From: Nocardia carnea
GTDB taxonomy: Bacteria; Actinomycetota; Actinomycetes; Mycobacteriales; Mycobacteriaceae
Length of the DNA: 38,459 nucleotides
Direction: 5' to 3'
Assembly: GCF_029868325.1 (NCBI RefSeq)
Contig: NZ_JARWNW010000315.1
Location: 1 to 38,459, forward strand
Position 1 is the first letter of the stretch, and every line of letters begins with the position of its first letter. The position numbers and the translations under genes are program-made. Positions 1 to 8,041 of the stretch are shown here, piece after piece. The notes beneath the pieces are model-generated. The model had not been told where the DNA came from, made no database searches, and was given only the letters and a program-made list of their open reading frames with translations.

Positions 1-537
1 GACGGCGAGCGCATGGTGTTCGAAAGCCGCCCGCTCCGCGAACGGCACCCCGAGCAGCTCGCAGATCATCTGCGCCGGGATCGGGTGCGCGAACTTTTCG
101 ACGAGGTCCAGCGGCCCACCCGAGTCCGCCATCGCCGCCAGGCAGGAGTCGGTGATCTCCTCGACGCGGGCGGTGAGCTGCCGCATCCGGCGCACGGTGA
201 ACCGGCCGATGAGCAGGCTGCGATATCGGGTGTGCTGCGGTGCGTCCACACCCAGGAGGTCGCCGATCGGAGCAGGCGACAGCGGCCCCGAATCGGCGAC
301 CGGGTTGTGCATCAGTTCGTAACGGGAACTGAACCGGCGGTCGGCGAGCACGGCCCGGACTTCGGTATGGCCGGTGGCCAGCCAGCCGTGGTGACCGTCG
401 GGGAAGGTCCAGCGCGTGAGCGGACACTGTTCGCGCTGCTCCGATAGTTCGATCGGGGGATCGAAGGGGTGTCCCGGTGGTCGCCGAGTGTGCAATGCCG
501 CTGCGGTGTTCTCAGCTGCTTCCCGAGGCTGTGTCAT
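1..537 (-). CDS. Cytochrome P450, N-terminal part (cut by window edge)
   Basis: The reverse strand gives 179 open codons from ATG at 537 to the window edge, so the rest of the gene, including the heme-binding cysteine loop, lies outside. The protein reads as a class I bacterial P450: an N-terminal HPFDPP segment, a GHTEVRAVLADRRFSS segment typical of the helix B region, then the DAPQHTRYRSLL motif of helix C with its heme-propionate contacts, and FAHPIPAQMICELLGVP before helix F. These enzymes use ferredoxin-delivered electrons and O2 to hydroxylate small molecules. A GGGAG Shine-Dalgarno about 5 bases upstream supports the start. It is divergent from the regulator at 766, which may control it. 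The substrate cannot be told. Confidence 0.9.
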   Translation of the reverse strand, partial: MTQPREAAENTAAALHTRRPPGHPFDPPIELSEQREQCPLTRWTFPDGHHGWLATGHTEVRAVLADRRFSSRYELMHNPVADSGPLSPAPIGDLLGVDAPQHTRYRSLLIGRFTVRRMRQLTARVEEITDSCLAAMADSGGPLDLVEKFAHPIPAQMICELLGVPFAERAAFEHHALAV

Positions 538-765
538 CGTCGCTCCCGATCTCGCCGTTTCGTTCAGATGGAGGCAAACGCTAAATTGCATTAAGGCAAT
601 ACTCAACAAAAGATGTTCCATGATTTGGCTATGCGCAGCTGGATCGGGGAAAATGTGTTGCAATTGCCGTGCAGATTAATGCTTCCTCCGTGAACTATCG
701 TTGCAACGAACTGCCGGTGAACGCTGCCATCGACCGGACACCACCTACAGAGAGGGACCGCCCCG
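538..765. promoter_or_regulatory. Divergent promoter/operator region between P450 and regulator genes
   Basis: This 228-base gap is richer in A+T than its surroundings. It holds three elements sharing TTGC/GCAA half-sites: ATTGC-N6-GCAAT at 585-600, TTGCAA at 658-663, and the perfect 12-base palindrome TCGTTGCAACGA at 698-709. They lie between two divergent start codons, which suggests that the regulator at 766-1446 binds here and controls both itself and the P450. The dyads are visible; the binding is inferred. Confidence 0.5.
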
Positions 766-1446
766 ATGCCGGGATCCAGACTGTCCGCGGAGGACCGCAG
801 AGAGATCGCCGCCGGCCTGCGAGCCGGGATCGGCTACGCCGCGATAGCACGGCAGCTGAACCGCCCGACATCGACGATCAGCCGCGAGGTCAACCGCAAC
901 GGCGGCCCCGGGCGTTACCGCCCCGAACAGGCACACCGAGCCAGTCGGCAACGGTCCCGCAGGCACACACATCCCGACCGCGCACAGCACACCGGCGACA
1001 GCCGCGCACTACCCGTTATCGGCCGCCTCACTACACTTTTCGTCCAAACGGGGATGCCACGCACCTCCGCCGGCGTATTGGCGTGCCTGATGACCGCCGA
1101 CGATGGCAGCTCGGTCGCCGCCGATCTCGCCGCGACACTGCGAGTGAGTCCGGCGGCCATCTCCGCCGCGGTCGGATATCTGCAAGCGCAGGAGCTGATC
1201 TACCGCAAACAAGACGAGCCCCGGCGCCGCGACCGCTACATCATCGACGAAACCGCCTGGGCACGAGCCACTATGGCGGGGGTGCGCCAGAATTCGGCGA
1301 TCGCGTCCGCGGCCCGCAGCGGCGCAGCCGAGCTCGGCGCCACCACAGCCGCCGGCGAACGGCTGGCCGGTATGGCCGATTTCCTCGACCACGTCGGTCG
1401 CGACCTCACCGCCTCGGCCCAGCGATGGGCGAAGTTGCTGACATAA
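766..1446 (+). CDS. Two-domain HTH transcriptional regulator (IS30-type HTH plus MarR/GbsR-like winged helix)
   Basis: 226 residues. Residues about 5-45 (LSAEDRREIAAGLRAG, then YAAIARQLNRPTSTISREV) match the helix-turn-helix found at the N-terminus of IS30 transposases (HTH_38 type). There is no DDE transposase domain. Residues about 85-160 resemble a MarR/GbsR winged helix, with LRVSPAAISAAVGYLQ as the likely recognition helix and a basic wing (EPRRRDRYII). The C-terminus is Ala-rich and helical and may be a dimer arm. The start at 766 has an AGAGAGGGA ribosome site about 8 bases upstream. It is divergent from the P450 gene and is probably its local regulator. The ligand is unknown. Confidence 0.82.
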   Translation: MPGSRLSAEDRREIAAGLRAGIGYAAIARQLNRPTSTISREVNRNGGPGRYRPEQAHRASRQRSRRHTHPDRAQHTGDSRALPVIGRLTTLFVQTGMPRTSAGVLACLMTADDGSSVAADLAATLRVSPAAISAAVGYLQAQELIYRKQDEPRRRDRYIIDETAWARATMAGVRQNSAIASAARSGAAELGATTAAGERLAGMADFLDHVGRDLTASAQRWAKLLT

Positions 1447-1480
1447 CCGGAACACACGAGCGCGGCTCTGGCACTCGCAC

Positions 1481-2455
1481 CTACGCTCCGAAGGTTGCCG
1501 TGGGCAGACCCGCGACAGTCGTCGAAGCGACCAACGTGGCACCGTCGAGCGAACCCGGTTCGGTCAACCCGTGAGTCGCGGTGGTGACCAGGACCCGATA
1601 TGGAGCACAGGCACTGAACGCGATACTCGTCGGCTGCACCGCCGGCACGGGCACCACGTCGACCAGCTCGCCGTCGGGGCTGTATCGGTGCAGTCTGCTG
1701 CCACCCCACAGCGCCGACCACACATATCCGTCCGCATCGACGGTCATACCATCAGGGCTCGCATCGTCGACCGTGGTGAAGACCGCCGCAGGCTCGTCGA
1801 TTCCACCGTCCTCCTCCACGCGGAACTGCAGAATCACCCCACGCGCACTGTCGGCGAGGTACATGGTGGCGCCGTCGAGGCTGAACGCCGGACCGTTGGG
1901 GACGGTGAGTCCGCCGAGAACCGCCTGGACGCCGCCGTCGGGGTCGACACGCACCAGCCGGCCCGCGCCGGGTGTGCCGTCGTAGGGCATCGCACCGGCC
2001 CAGAACCGCCCGTGGGGATCGACCACACCGTCGTTCATCCGCATCGGAACCGGACTGTCGTCGAACGGCCGCGCCAGCCACTCGACCTCGATCCCGTCGC
2101 CCGCTGCGGCCCCGTCCGAGTCGTCCAGTAAGGCAATTCCGGTGCCGGCCGCGGCGATCCAGCCGCCACCGGCATGCGGCGCGACGGCCCCCAGGGGGAT
2201 GTCGAGTCGCAGTCGTTCCCGAGCCGAACTCGCGCCGGCTCCCAGGGACCGCTTGCCGCCGGCTCTCCCGGTACGCTTACCGCCGGGCCCGATGGCCGGC
2301 GTGTCATCGGTTCCGATGGCCGGTTCGCCGTCGGTCTCGAACAGCACCCCCGCCAGCAGGTCGACGAACACGAATCCGTGATCCGTCGCCCGCGCCCCCT
2401 CACCGAGTTCGTGCCGCGCCGCGCCGAGCGCCGTCCACTCGCCCACGGTGCTCAT
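1481..2455 (-). CDS. SMP-30/gluconolactonase (regucalcin) family lactonase
   Basis: 324 residues forming a six-bladed beta-propeller of the SMP-30 family, which hydrolyses sugar lactones to aldonates using one divalent metal. Expected ligands are visible: Glu19 (ELGEGA), Asn187 (VPNGPAFS) and Asp235 (SPDGMTVD); Asn141 in PMRMNDG is in the substrate loop. Its ATG overlaps the kinase stop by 4 bases (ATGA), so it is the last gene of the operon. In context it would open the lactone made by one of the operon dehydrogenases, giving the substrate of DgoD. Residues about 44-78 are an extra Gly/Ala/Lys/Arg-rich insertion with short repeats (PAIG twice, GGKR twice), encoded by a DNA repeat at 2289-2323. 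The sugar specificity is inferred. Confidence 0.88.
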   Translation of the reverse strand: MSTVGEWTALGAARHELGEGARATDHGFVFVDLLAGVLFETDGEPAIGTDDTPAIGPGGKRTGRAGGKRSLGAGASSARERLRLDIPLGAVAPHAGGGWIAAAGTGIALLDDSDGAAAGDGIEVEWLARPFDDSPVPMRMNDGVVDPHGRFWAGAMPYDGTPGAGRLVRVDPDGGVQAVLGGLTVPNGPAFSLDGATMYLADSARGVILQFRVEEDGGIDEPAAVFTTVDDASPDGMTVDADGYVWSALWGGSRLHRYSPDGELVDVVPVPAVQPTSIAFSACAPYRVLVTTATHGLTEPGSLDGATLVASTTVAGLPTATFGA

Positions 2456-3396
2456 CGCAGTGCCGCCCCGGAACCCGCAGTGATCAGGGCGAGCTCGTCG
2501 CGGCTCGGCAACCCTTCCCAGTCACCTCGGCTCGTCACCGCGAACGCGCCTAGGGTATTTGCGCGGGCGAGTCGTTCGGCGATGCCGCGGCCGTCGAGCA
2601 GCGCGGACAGGTATCCCGCGGTGAAGGCGTCGCCGGCGCCGATCGAGTCCACGACACTCACCCGGTGTCCCCCGGCCGTGATCACGTCCGTGGCGGTGTG
2701 CGCGGCGGCGCCGGCGGCGCCGAGTTTGACCACCACCTCCGATACGCCGCAGTCGATGAGCTCCGCGGGATCAGGTGCGACGAGACCGAGCTCGTCCTCC
2801 GACGCGACCACCACGTCCGCAGCGCGGGCCAGCGGTCGCAACGCTGCCGCGGCAGTATCCCGATCCCACAGCCGCGAGCGGAAGTTCACGTCGAACGAGA
2901 TCAGCGCGCCGCCTCCGCGCGCGATGTGTACGGCCTCGGTCACGGCCTCGGCCGCACTCGCGGACAAGGCCGGTGTCACCCCGGTGACGTGCAGGATCCG
3001 CGGCATCTCTGTCAGTGCCGCAACGGAATCCGCCGCACCAACCCTGGATCCCGCGGAGTCGCGTCGGTGGTATTCGACGCGGGTCACGTCCGGCAGCCGC
3101 TGCTCGAACAGCACCAGGCCGGTGGCCCGTCCGGTATCGCGGGAGACGGTATCGACGAGGACGTTCTCCGCGCGCAGCGTGCGCAGTACCAGTTCCCCGG
3201 ACTCGTCGGCGCCCAGCTTCCCACCCCACCGCACCCCGTGGCCGAGGCGCGCGAGACCGATCGCCACGTTCGACTCCGCACCCGCGACCGCCAAGGTCGC
3301 GTCCCCACCGAACCGGATTCGGTCCGCGACGCGCACCGCGACCATCGTCTCGCCGATGGTGACGACGTCGAGCGCCCGATCGGGTGCCGTGCTCAT
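2452..3396 (-). CDS. PfkB-family sugar-acid kinase (2-keto-3-deoxy-gluconate/galactonate kinase)
   Basis: 314 residues of ribokinase (PfkB) fold. DVVTIGETMVAVR at residues 10-22 and AGAESNVAIGLARLG at 38-52 form the sugar-binding part. DSIGAGDAFTAGYL at 250-263 is the PfkB signature, with the anion hole and catalytic Asp256. SEDELGLV near 199 is also typical of KDG kinases. It probably phosphorylates 2-keto-3-deoxy-galactonate or -gluconate at C6 with ATP, just before the aldolase step. The classical DgoK belongs to a different kinase family, so this would be a functional replacement. The start is ATG 3396; ATG 3414 is a possible alternative adding 6 residues. The reading frame stays open upstream towards 4137, but that part runs through the aldolase gene and is not coding in this frame. 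It lies 70 bases after the aldolase stop. Confidence 0.88.
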   Translation of the reverse strand: MSTAPDRALDVVTIGETMVAVRVADRIRFGGDATLAVAGAESNVAIGLARLGHGVRWGGKLGADESGELVLRTLRAENVLVDTVSRDTGRATGLVLFEQRLPDVTRVEYHRRDSAGSRVGAADSVAALTEMPRILHVTGVTPALSASAAEAVTEAVHIARGGGALISFDVNFRSRLWDRDTAAAALRPLARAADVVVASEDELGLVAPDPAELIDCGVSEVVVKLGAAGAAAHTATDVITAGGHRVSVVDSIGAGDAFTAGYLSALLDGRGIAERLARANTLGAFAVTSRGDWEGLPSRDELALITAGSGAALR

Positions 3397-3467
3397 GCTC
3401 TGTCTATCGGGCATGTGCGGGGGCCCTGCGTGGTGCCGCTGTGCTACCGCCTCCGGGCCTGACCCGC

Positions 3468-4094
3468 TCATGCCTGCTCCCGCACAGCCTCGAGGAACGA
3501 TCGTGCCCGCAGGCGAAGCGCCTCCAGATCCCCGCCGTTGGGGGCGTCGCCGCACAGCGGGCTCGCGACACCGACCGCGACCGCGCCATTGGCCAGGTAC
3601 GCGGGCACAGTGTCTGTGCCGACCCCGCCGACCGGGATCAGCGGGATATCGGGGTACGGTGCGCGCAGATCCTTGAAGTACCCGGGGCCCATCGTGGACG
3701 CCGGAAAGATTTTCACCGCGTCCACACCGAGCCCGGCCGCGGTGATGATCTCGGTGGGAGTGAGGGCACCGCACAGGACCGGGACGCCGTCTTCGATCGC
3801 CGCGGGCACCGAAGGCGCAAGGCCCGGGGTGACGATGTAGGTCGCGCCGGCGTCCCGCGCCCGGAGCACATCGTCGGGTGTGAGGACGGTGCCCGCGCCG
3901 AGTTGGATTCGTCCGTCCAGCCTCGTCGCGACCGCCTCGATCACCCGCAGCGCCTCGGCCGAGGTGAGCGATACCTCGAACAGCCGGACGCCTTCGTCGG
4001 CGAGCGCCAGTGCGGTGTCGATGGATGCGGCAGCGTCGGTGCCACGGATGATGCCGAGGAGCCGGTGTGCACATAGGTCGTCGAGCAGGGTCAT
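3468..4094 (-). CDS. Bifunctional KDPG/KHG-type aldolase (likely 2-keto-3-deoxy-6-phosphogalactonate aldolase)
   Basis: 208 residues, the usual size for class I KDPG/KDPGal aldolases of TIM-barrel fold. The motifs are in order: GIIRG (Arg17), LFEVSLTS with catalytic Glu40, GAGTVL 66-71, VTPGLAPSV 88-96, AVKIFPA with Schiff-base Lys128, and the phosphate-binding GGVG at 156-159. The reaction splits 2-keto-3-deoxy-6-phospho-aldonate into pyruvate and glyceraldehyde-3-phosphate. A GAGG site about 7 bases before the ATG supports the start. It lies between dgoD and the kinase, so 6-phospho-2-keto-3-deoxy-galactonate is the expected substrate, but sequence alone does not separate the gluco and galacto forms. 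Confidence 0.92.
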   Translation of the reverse strand: MTLLDDLCAHRLLGIIRGTDAAASIDTALALADEGVRLFEVSLTSAEALRVIEAVATRLDGRIQLGAGTVLTPDDVLRARDAGATYIVTPGLAPSVPAAIEDGVPVLCGALTPTEIITAAGLGVDAVKIFPASTMGPGYFKDLRAPYPDIPLIPVGGVGTDTVPAYLANGAVAVGVASPLCGDAPNGGDLEALRLRARSFLEAVREQA

Positions 4095-4146
4095 CAGATG
4101 CCTCGATTTCGTCGGTTCTCGTATCGGCGGCTGTCACCGGGCGGGG

Positions 4147-5295
4147 TCACCATTCGGCGAACGATCCGTCGGGGTGGTGCCAGATCGGTCCGTGCCAGCT
4201 GGTGGCGACCGCGTCGGCGGCACGGACCGCGGCCTCGTCGATCGTGACCCCGAGCCCCGGTGCGTCCCAGCGCTCGATATGTCCGTCGACGAACCGGAAC
4301 GGGGAGCGGTCGAGGACGTAGTCGAGCAGCTCGGCACTGCCCTTGTTGTAATGGATGCCGATCGATTGTTCCTGCAGCAGGAAATTCGGTGTCGCGAGCG
4401 CGACCTGAATACTGGCCGCCAACGCCAGCGGGCCGAGCGGACAGTGCGGGGCGAGCAGCGCGCCGAAAGTTTCGGACAGGGTCGCGATGCGCCGGACCTC
4501 GGAGATACCGCCGGCGTGCGAGAGGTCCGGTTGCACGATCGCGACGCCCGCCTCGAGCACAGGCAGGAATTCGGTTCGGGAGTACAAGCGTTCGCCGGCC
4601 GCGATCGGCACGGTCGTCGACTCCACCACATCGCGCAACCGGTGGCTCAGTTCAGGCAGGACCGGTTCTTCGACGAACAGCGGGCGCATAGGTTCGAGCA
4701 TCGGCACGAGCCGGCGCGCGTCCGCGACTCCGACCCGGCCGTGGAAGTCGATCGCGATATCGTTCCGGTCGCCGATCGCGTCCCGGACCTTACCGACGCG
4801 CGCGACGACGCCGTCCAACTCGGCGGGCGTCGCCAACCGGCCGAATCGTCCGCACGCGTTCATCTTCAGCGCCGTCAGACCGGCCTCGACCTGGGCGCGG
4901 GCGGCATCGGCGACCTCGTTCGGTTCATCGCCGCCGACCCACCCGTACACCCGGACCCGGTCGCGGACCGCGCCACCGAGTAGTTGGTGCACAGGTACGC
5001 CCAATGACTTGCCGAGGATGTCCCATAACGCCTGATCGATACCGGCGACGGCGCTGGAAAGCACCGGTCCGCCGCGGTAGAACCCGCCCTTGGTGAGAAC
5101 CTGCCAGTGCGCCTCGACGGTGCGCGGATCCTTCCCGATGAGCAGTCCGGCGAGTTCGTGGACCGCGGCGCGGACCGTATCGGCCCGGCCCTCGACCACC
5201 GGCTCGCCCCAGCCGACGATGCCGGCATCGGTATCTATGCGGCAGAACAGCCACCGTGGCGCGACTGCGAAGGTATCGATAGCGGTGATCTTCAC
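4147..5295 (-). CDS. dgoD: D-galactonate dehydratase
   Basis: 382 residues, closely matching E. coli DgoD along its whole length as far as I recall that protein. Shared stretches include GFYRGGP, AGIDQALWD, DFHGRV, FVEEPVL, QPDLSHAGGI, APHCPLGP, LQEQS and the ending of SFAEW type. It is an enolase-superfamily enzyme with Mg ligands Asp183, Glu209 and Glu235, catalytic His185, and a second catalytic histidine at about 284. It converts D-galactonate to 2-keto-3-deoxy-D-galactonate. The start is GTG at 5295, overlapping the repressor stop by 4 bases (GTGA), with AAGGA about 6 bases upstream. This is the strongest functional anchor for the operon's pathway. Confidence 0.95.
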   Translation of the reverse strand: MKITAIDTFAVAPRWLFCRIDTDAGIVGWGEPVVEGRADTVRAAVHELAGLLIGKDPRTVEAHWQVLTKGGFYRGGPVLSSAVAGIDQALWDILGKSLGVPVHQLLGGAVRDRVRVYGWVGGDEPNEVADAARAQVEAGLTALKMNACGRFGRLATPAELDGVVARVGKVRDAIGDRNDIAIDFHGRVGVADARRLVPMLEPMRPLFVEEPVLPELSHRLRDVVESTTVPIAAGERLYSRTEFLPVLEAGVAIVQPDLSHAGGISEVRRIATLSETFGALLAPHCPLGPLALAASIQVALATPNFLLQEQSIGIHYNKGSAELLDYVLDRSPFRFVDGHIERWDAPGLGVTIDEAAVRAADAVATSWHGPIWHHPDGSFAEW

Positions 5296-6011
5296 CCGGA
5301 TTCCTTACTGTCGAGAAGGTTGAGCACGCGCGACAGGTCGTCTGCGGACTTGTCGAGCAGTGCCCGGGTCGACGCCACCGCAGCAGTGGGATCGCCCGCG
5401 CGGATGGCGTCGACGACCGCGCGGTGACTCGGCACCGGGTCGTCGGTGGTGTGGTTGTGCACGAGGGAATCCCGGACCATCAGCGCCGGCTCGACGAGCA
5501 CGTTCATACTGGCCAGCATCTCGTTGTGCGCCGCCCGCAACAGCAGTCCGTGCCATGCCAGGTCCGCGGCGGCGGCCTGCTCCGCGGTTCCCGTCGCGGC
5601 GGCGGCCATATCGGCGAGGGCCTGCTCGAAGTCGGCGAGGTCCTCGTCGGTACGGCGCAGCGCGGCCAGTCCCGCCGCGGACGGTTCGATGATCGCCCGC
5701 ACCTCGGCGAGTTCGTCGAGCATCGCGGACGCGTCGCCGGCGGAGTGCCGCCAGCGGATCACGTCGCTGTCGAGCACATTCCATTCGGCCCGTTCCCGGA
5801 CGAACGTTCCCCGGCGCTGACGCGAATCGACCAGCCCCTTGGCCGCGAGCACCTTGATCGCCTCGCGTAACGCGGTCAGCGACAGGTCCATCCGCGAGCC
5901 GATCTCCCGCAGATCGAGGACCTCGCCGGGCGCCATGGTGCCGTCCACGATTCGGGAACCGAGCAGTTCCACTGTCGTACCGTGGACTCCGCGTCCCGCA
6001 TAGCCTGTCAT
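5292..6011 (-). CDS. GntR-family (FadR/FCD subfamily) transcriptional regulator
   Basis: 239 residues. The N-terminal winged helix (about 10-72) has LREIGSRMDLSLTALREAIKVLAAKGLVDSRQRRGTFV features: Arg/Glu/Ile helix 2, a recognition helix, and a wing ending in GTFV. Residues about 95-225 form the all-helical FCD ligand domain, whose acidic and histidine residues (for example in the LAWHGLLLRAAHNEM region) would bind a metal and a carboxylate such as a sugar acid. AGGGA about 6 bases before the ATG supports the start. It lies inside the operon immediately before dgoD, comparable to DgoR in the E. coli galactonate locus, so it probably represses the operon and is released by an aldonate or keto-deoxy acid. 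That role is inferred. Confidence 0.9.
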   Translation of the reverse strand: MTGYAGRGVHGTTVELLGSRIVDGTMAPGEVLDLREIGSRMDLSLTALREAIKVLAAKGLVDSRQRRGTFVRERAEWNVLDSDVIRWRHSAGDASAMLDELAEVRAIIEPSAAGLAALRRTDEDLADFEQALADMAAAATGTAEQAAAADLAWHGLLLRAAHNEMLASMNVLVEPALMVRDSLVHNHTTDDPVPSHRAVVDAIRAGDPTAAVASTRALLDKSADDLSRVLNLLDSKESG

Positions 6012-6065
6012 GTCTTCCCTCGACTCTGCTTTCCGTGAATAGGTCTCACACCGCGCCGGGTGCGG

Positions 6066-6821
6066 TCAGGACGAATTCTTGGTGATGCTCCATCCGCCGT
6101 CGACGGTGAGGGTGGCGCCGGTGACGAACGACGCCGACGCGCCGAGCAAGAACTCGATGGGGCCGGCCACCTCATCTGGATCACCGAGCCGTCCGATCAC
6201 CGTCTCCTCGGCGCTCGCGAGGCGATCCGCTTCCGGGATCCCGTCCCACTGCGACGTCAGGACCGGCCCGGGCAGCACACAGTTCACCCGGACCTCACCG
6301 CCGTACTCGGTGGCGACCTGCCGGGTCAGGCCGGTCAGTCCAGCTTTCGTCGCCGCATAGGCAGGGACCCCGGGGAGACCGAAGCCGGCATGGACCGACG
6401 AGACGATGACGATCGCGCCGCGGCGATCGCGGCGCAGGTCGGGCAGGCACGCCCGGATCCCGTGGAAGGCGCCGGTGAGGTTGACATCGAGCTGCCGCTG
6501 CCACGAAGCGAGCGCCATCTCGTGCAGCGGAGCGTGATCGGTGGCCAGCGCATTGCAGACCAGCGCATCGATGGGACCGAACCTCGCGTGAGTATGTTCG
6601 ATCGCTGCGGCCCAGTCGGATTCAGCGGTCACATCGCCACGGCAGGCCAGTGCCCGACCGCCCGCGGATTCGATCGACGCGGCCGTCTCGGCGACTTTCT
6701 CGTCGCGGTCGAACAACACCACAGACCAGCCGGAGATCGCCATGCGGTGCGCGGTCGCGGCACCGATTCCCCGCGCTGCGCCGGTGATCAGCACCGTGCC
6801 GGTGCCGGGTTCTGCGGTCAC
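6066..6821 (-). CDS. SDR-family oxidoreductase (candidate sugar dehydrogenase)
   Basis: 251 residues, a classical short-chain dehydrogenase: TGAARGIG at 13-20 binds the NAD(P) cofactor, Asn114 (VNLTG), Ser142, Tyr155 and Lys159 (YAATK) form the active site, and it ends with a typical VTGATLTVDGGW. FDRD at 37-40 after the second strand favours NAD over NADP. The usual NNAG stretch is replaced by CNALA (89-93), an unusual but tolerated change. The start is GTG at 6821, with AGGAGG 5 bases upstream and a 4-base overlap with the previous stop. In this operon it may oxidise galactose or a related aldose to its lactone, or oxidise a hydroxyl elsewhere on the substrate. Confidence 0.9.
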   Translation of the reverse strand: MTAEPGTGTVLITGAARGIGAATAHRMAISGWSVVLFDRDEKVAETAASIESAGGRALACRGDVTAESDWAAAIEHTHARFGPIDALVCNALATDHAPLHEMALASWQRQLDVNLTGAFHGIRACLPDLRRDRRGAIVIVSSVHAGFGLPGVPAYAATKAGLTGLTRQVATEYGGEVRVNCVLPGPVLTSQWDGIPEADRLASAEETVIGRLGDPDEVAGPIEFLLGASASFVTGATLTVDGGWSITKNSS

Positions 6822-8041
6822 AGCTGCTCCTCCTGGTCGTGGGCCCGGCCGCGGCCAGATGCCGTACCGAGGTCGTGTTCGACGCCGGTACCGTGCTCGC
6901 GCAAGGTAATGGGGCTGCCGATCAGATCGCTGTCCAGCGCGGTCACTTCACCGGCACGCACACCGGCGACGGTAATGCCGCTTGCCTCGAGGTCGCCGCC
7001 GACGTAAGCGGCGAACCGGGCGTCGCTCCCCCAGTGTCCGACCGGGGTGACGGTGCGAACCTCCCCCTCCCCGGCGGCGGTCGCACAGCGATACTCGAGT
7101 GCGGTGTGTTCGCCGGGCGCAAGCGTTACCGACGGGCCGAGGAGTTCGATCTCCACGATCCGCGCCCGCGGCTGCAGACCGCCCAGGCTCTCGATCGGTT
7201 CACTCAGCGGGTGCTCCATCCACACTTCGACCCGGGACCCGCCGTCCGGATAGTCACCGCCCGGATCGACCGCGAAGGTCTGGGTGGTGGTGAGGCCGTG
7301 CGCCGCGTGCGCCAGCCATCCACTCGCACCCGGGAAGCCGACTTTTCCGACGATATCCTGGTGCGGCACCAGAACTCGGTCATCGCCGAGGATTTCGTGC
7401 CGAGGCGCTCCCGTGCCCACCGCGAGCGGCACCGTCCGCCGATCGCCGTCGCCGATTCCGATGTACACACCGCCGGTGCCGGGTTCGCCGGCGGCGCGCT
7501 GGGTGACGTTCCACAGCGCCCACCGCACCCGCTCCGCGGACGTGTTACGGGCCTCGAGGCGCACGTCGTACCAGCTCTGGCCGTATCGCAGCGTGACCGC
7601 CCGAGTTAGAGTCAGACCGGTGCGCGGATCGTGGCCGCTCGTCATCGTCAGGGTCACCGCCCCGGCGGTGCGCTCCACACGCCGGTCGTACGGGCCGGAG
7701 TCGAGAACAGGGTCCGGCGGACCCGCCCACTCGGCCGGGCCGGACCATCCCTGCGGGGCGGGCCATGTCTTGTCGCCGCCGTAGTTGTTCCAGACGCTCA
7801 TCGGCCCCGACACCGGCGCGGGCACGTGCGGAGCCACCGGGTGCAGGTCGTCGTCCAGCAGTTCAGTATTGCGCCACAGTGTTTCGCGGCCACGCAGTTG
7901 CACCGAGAGCAGCCGTCCCCCCAGCGCGGGCACGAACCCGAGCCGTAATACTCCGTTGTCGAGCCATACAGTGCCCGGGCGAAGCCCGTCACCCTCATCG
8001 CTCTCGACGAGAATTCCGGTGGAAGGCAGCCGAGGCGTCAC
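6818..8041 (-). CDS. DUF4380-like protein, galactose-mutarotase-like beta-sandwich
   Basis: 407 residues with no signal peptide. The sequence starts with a beta-rich region (VWLDNGVLRLGFVPALGGRLLSVQLRGRETLWRN) typical of mutarotase-fold proteins, where an early GGR-L-S turn opens the sandwich. A Trp-rich GGDKTWPAPQGW segment follows at about 90-105, then VTLTMTSGHDPRTGLTLTRAVTL. This order fits what I recall of DUF4380 proteins. The start is GTG 8041, overlapping the dehydrogenase stop (GTGA); no clear Shine-Dalgarno is seen, so translational coupling is likely. Its biochemical role is unknown. In a sugar operon it could be an aldose epimerase or act on a glycoside. The C-terminal tail (HDQEEQL) is hydrophilic. 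Confidence 0.72.
   Translation of the reverse strand: MTPRLPSTGILVESDEGDGLRPGTVWLDNGVLRLGFVPALGGRLLSVQLRGRETLWRNTELLDDDLHPVAPHVPAPVSGPMSVWNNYGGDKTWPAPQGWSGPAEWAGPPDPVLDSGPYDRRVERTAGAVTLTMTSGHDPRTGLTLTRAVTLRYGQSWYDVRLEARNTSAERVRWALWNVTQRAAGEPGTGGVYIGIGDGDRRTVPLAVGTGAPRHEILGDDRVLVPHQDIVGKVGFPGASGWLAHAAHGLTTTQTFAVDPGGDYPDGGSRVEVWMEHPLSEPIESLGGLQPRARIVEIELLGPSVTLAPGEHTALEYRCATAAGEGEVRTVTPVGHWGSDARFAAYVGGDLEASGITVAGVRAGEVTALDSDLIGSPITLREHGTGVEHDLGTASGRGRAHDQEEQL

Noticed and set aside
766..1446. IS30 transposase or insertion-sequence remnant
   Set aside because: Only the N-terminal HTH resembles IS30. There is no DDE domain, inverted repeats or target duplication, and the remainder is a regulator.
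3397..4137. N-terminal extension of the PfkB kinase to 4137
   Set aside because: It overlaps the aldolase gene in a different frame; the kinase fold begins cleanly at the ATG at 3396.
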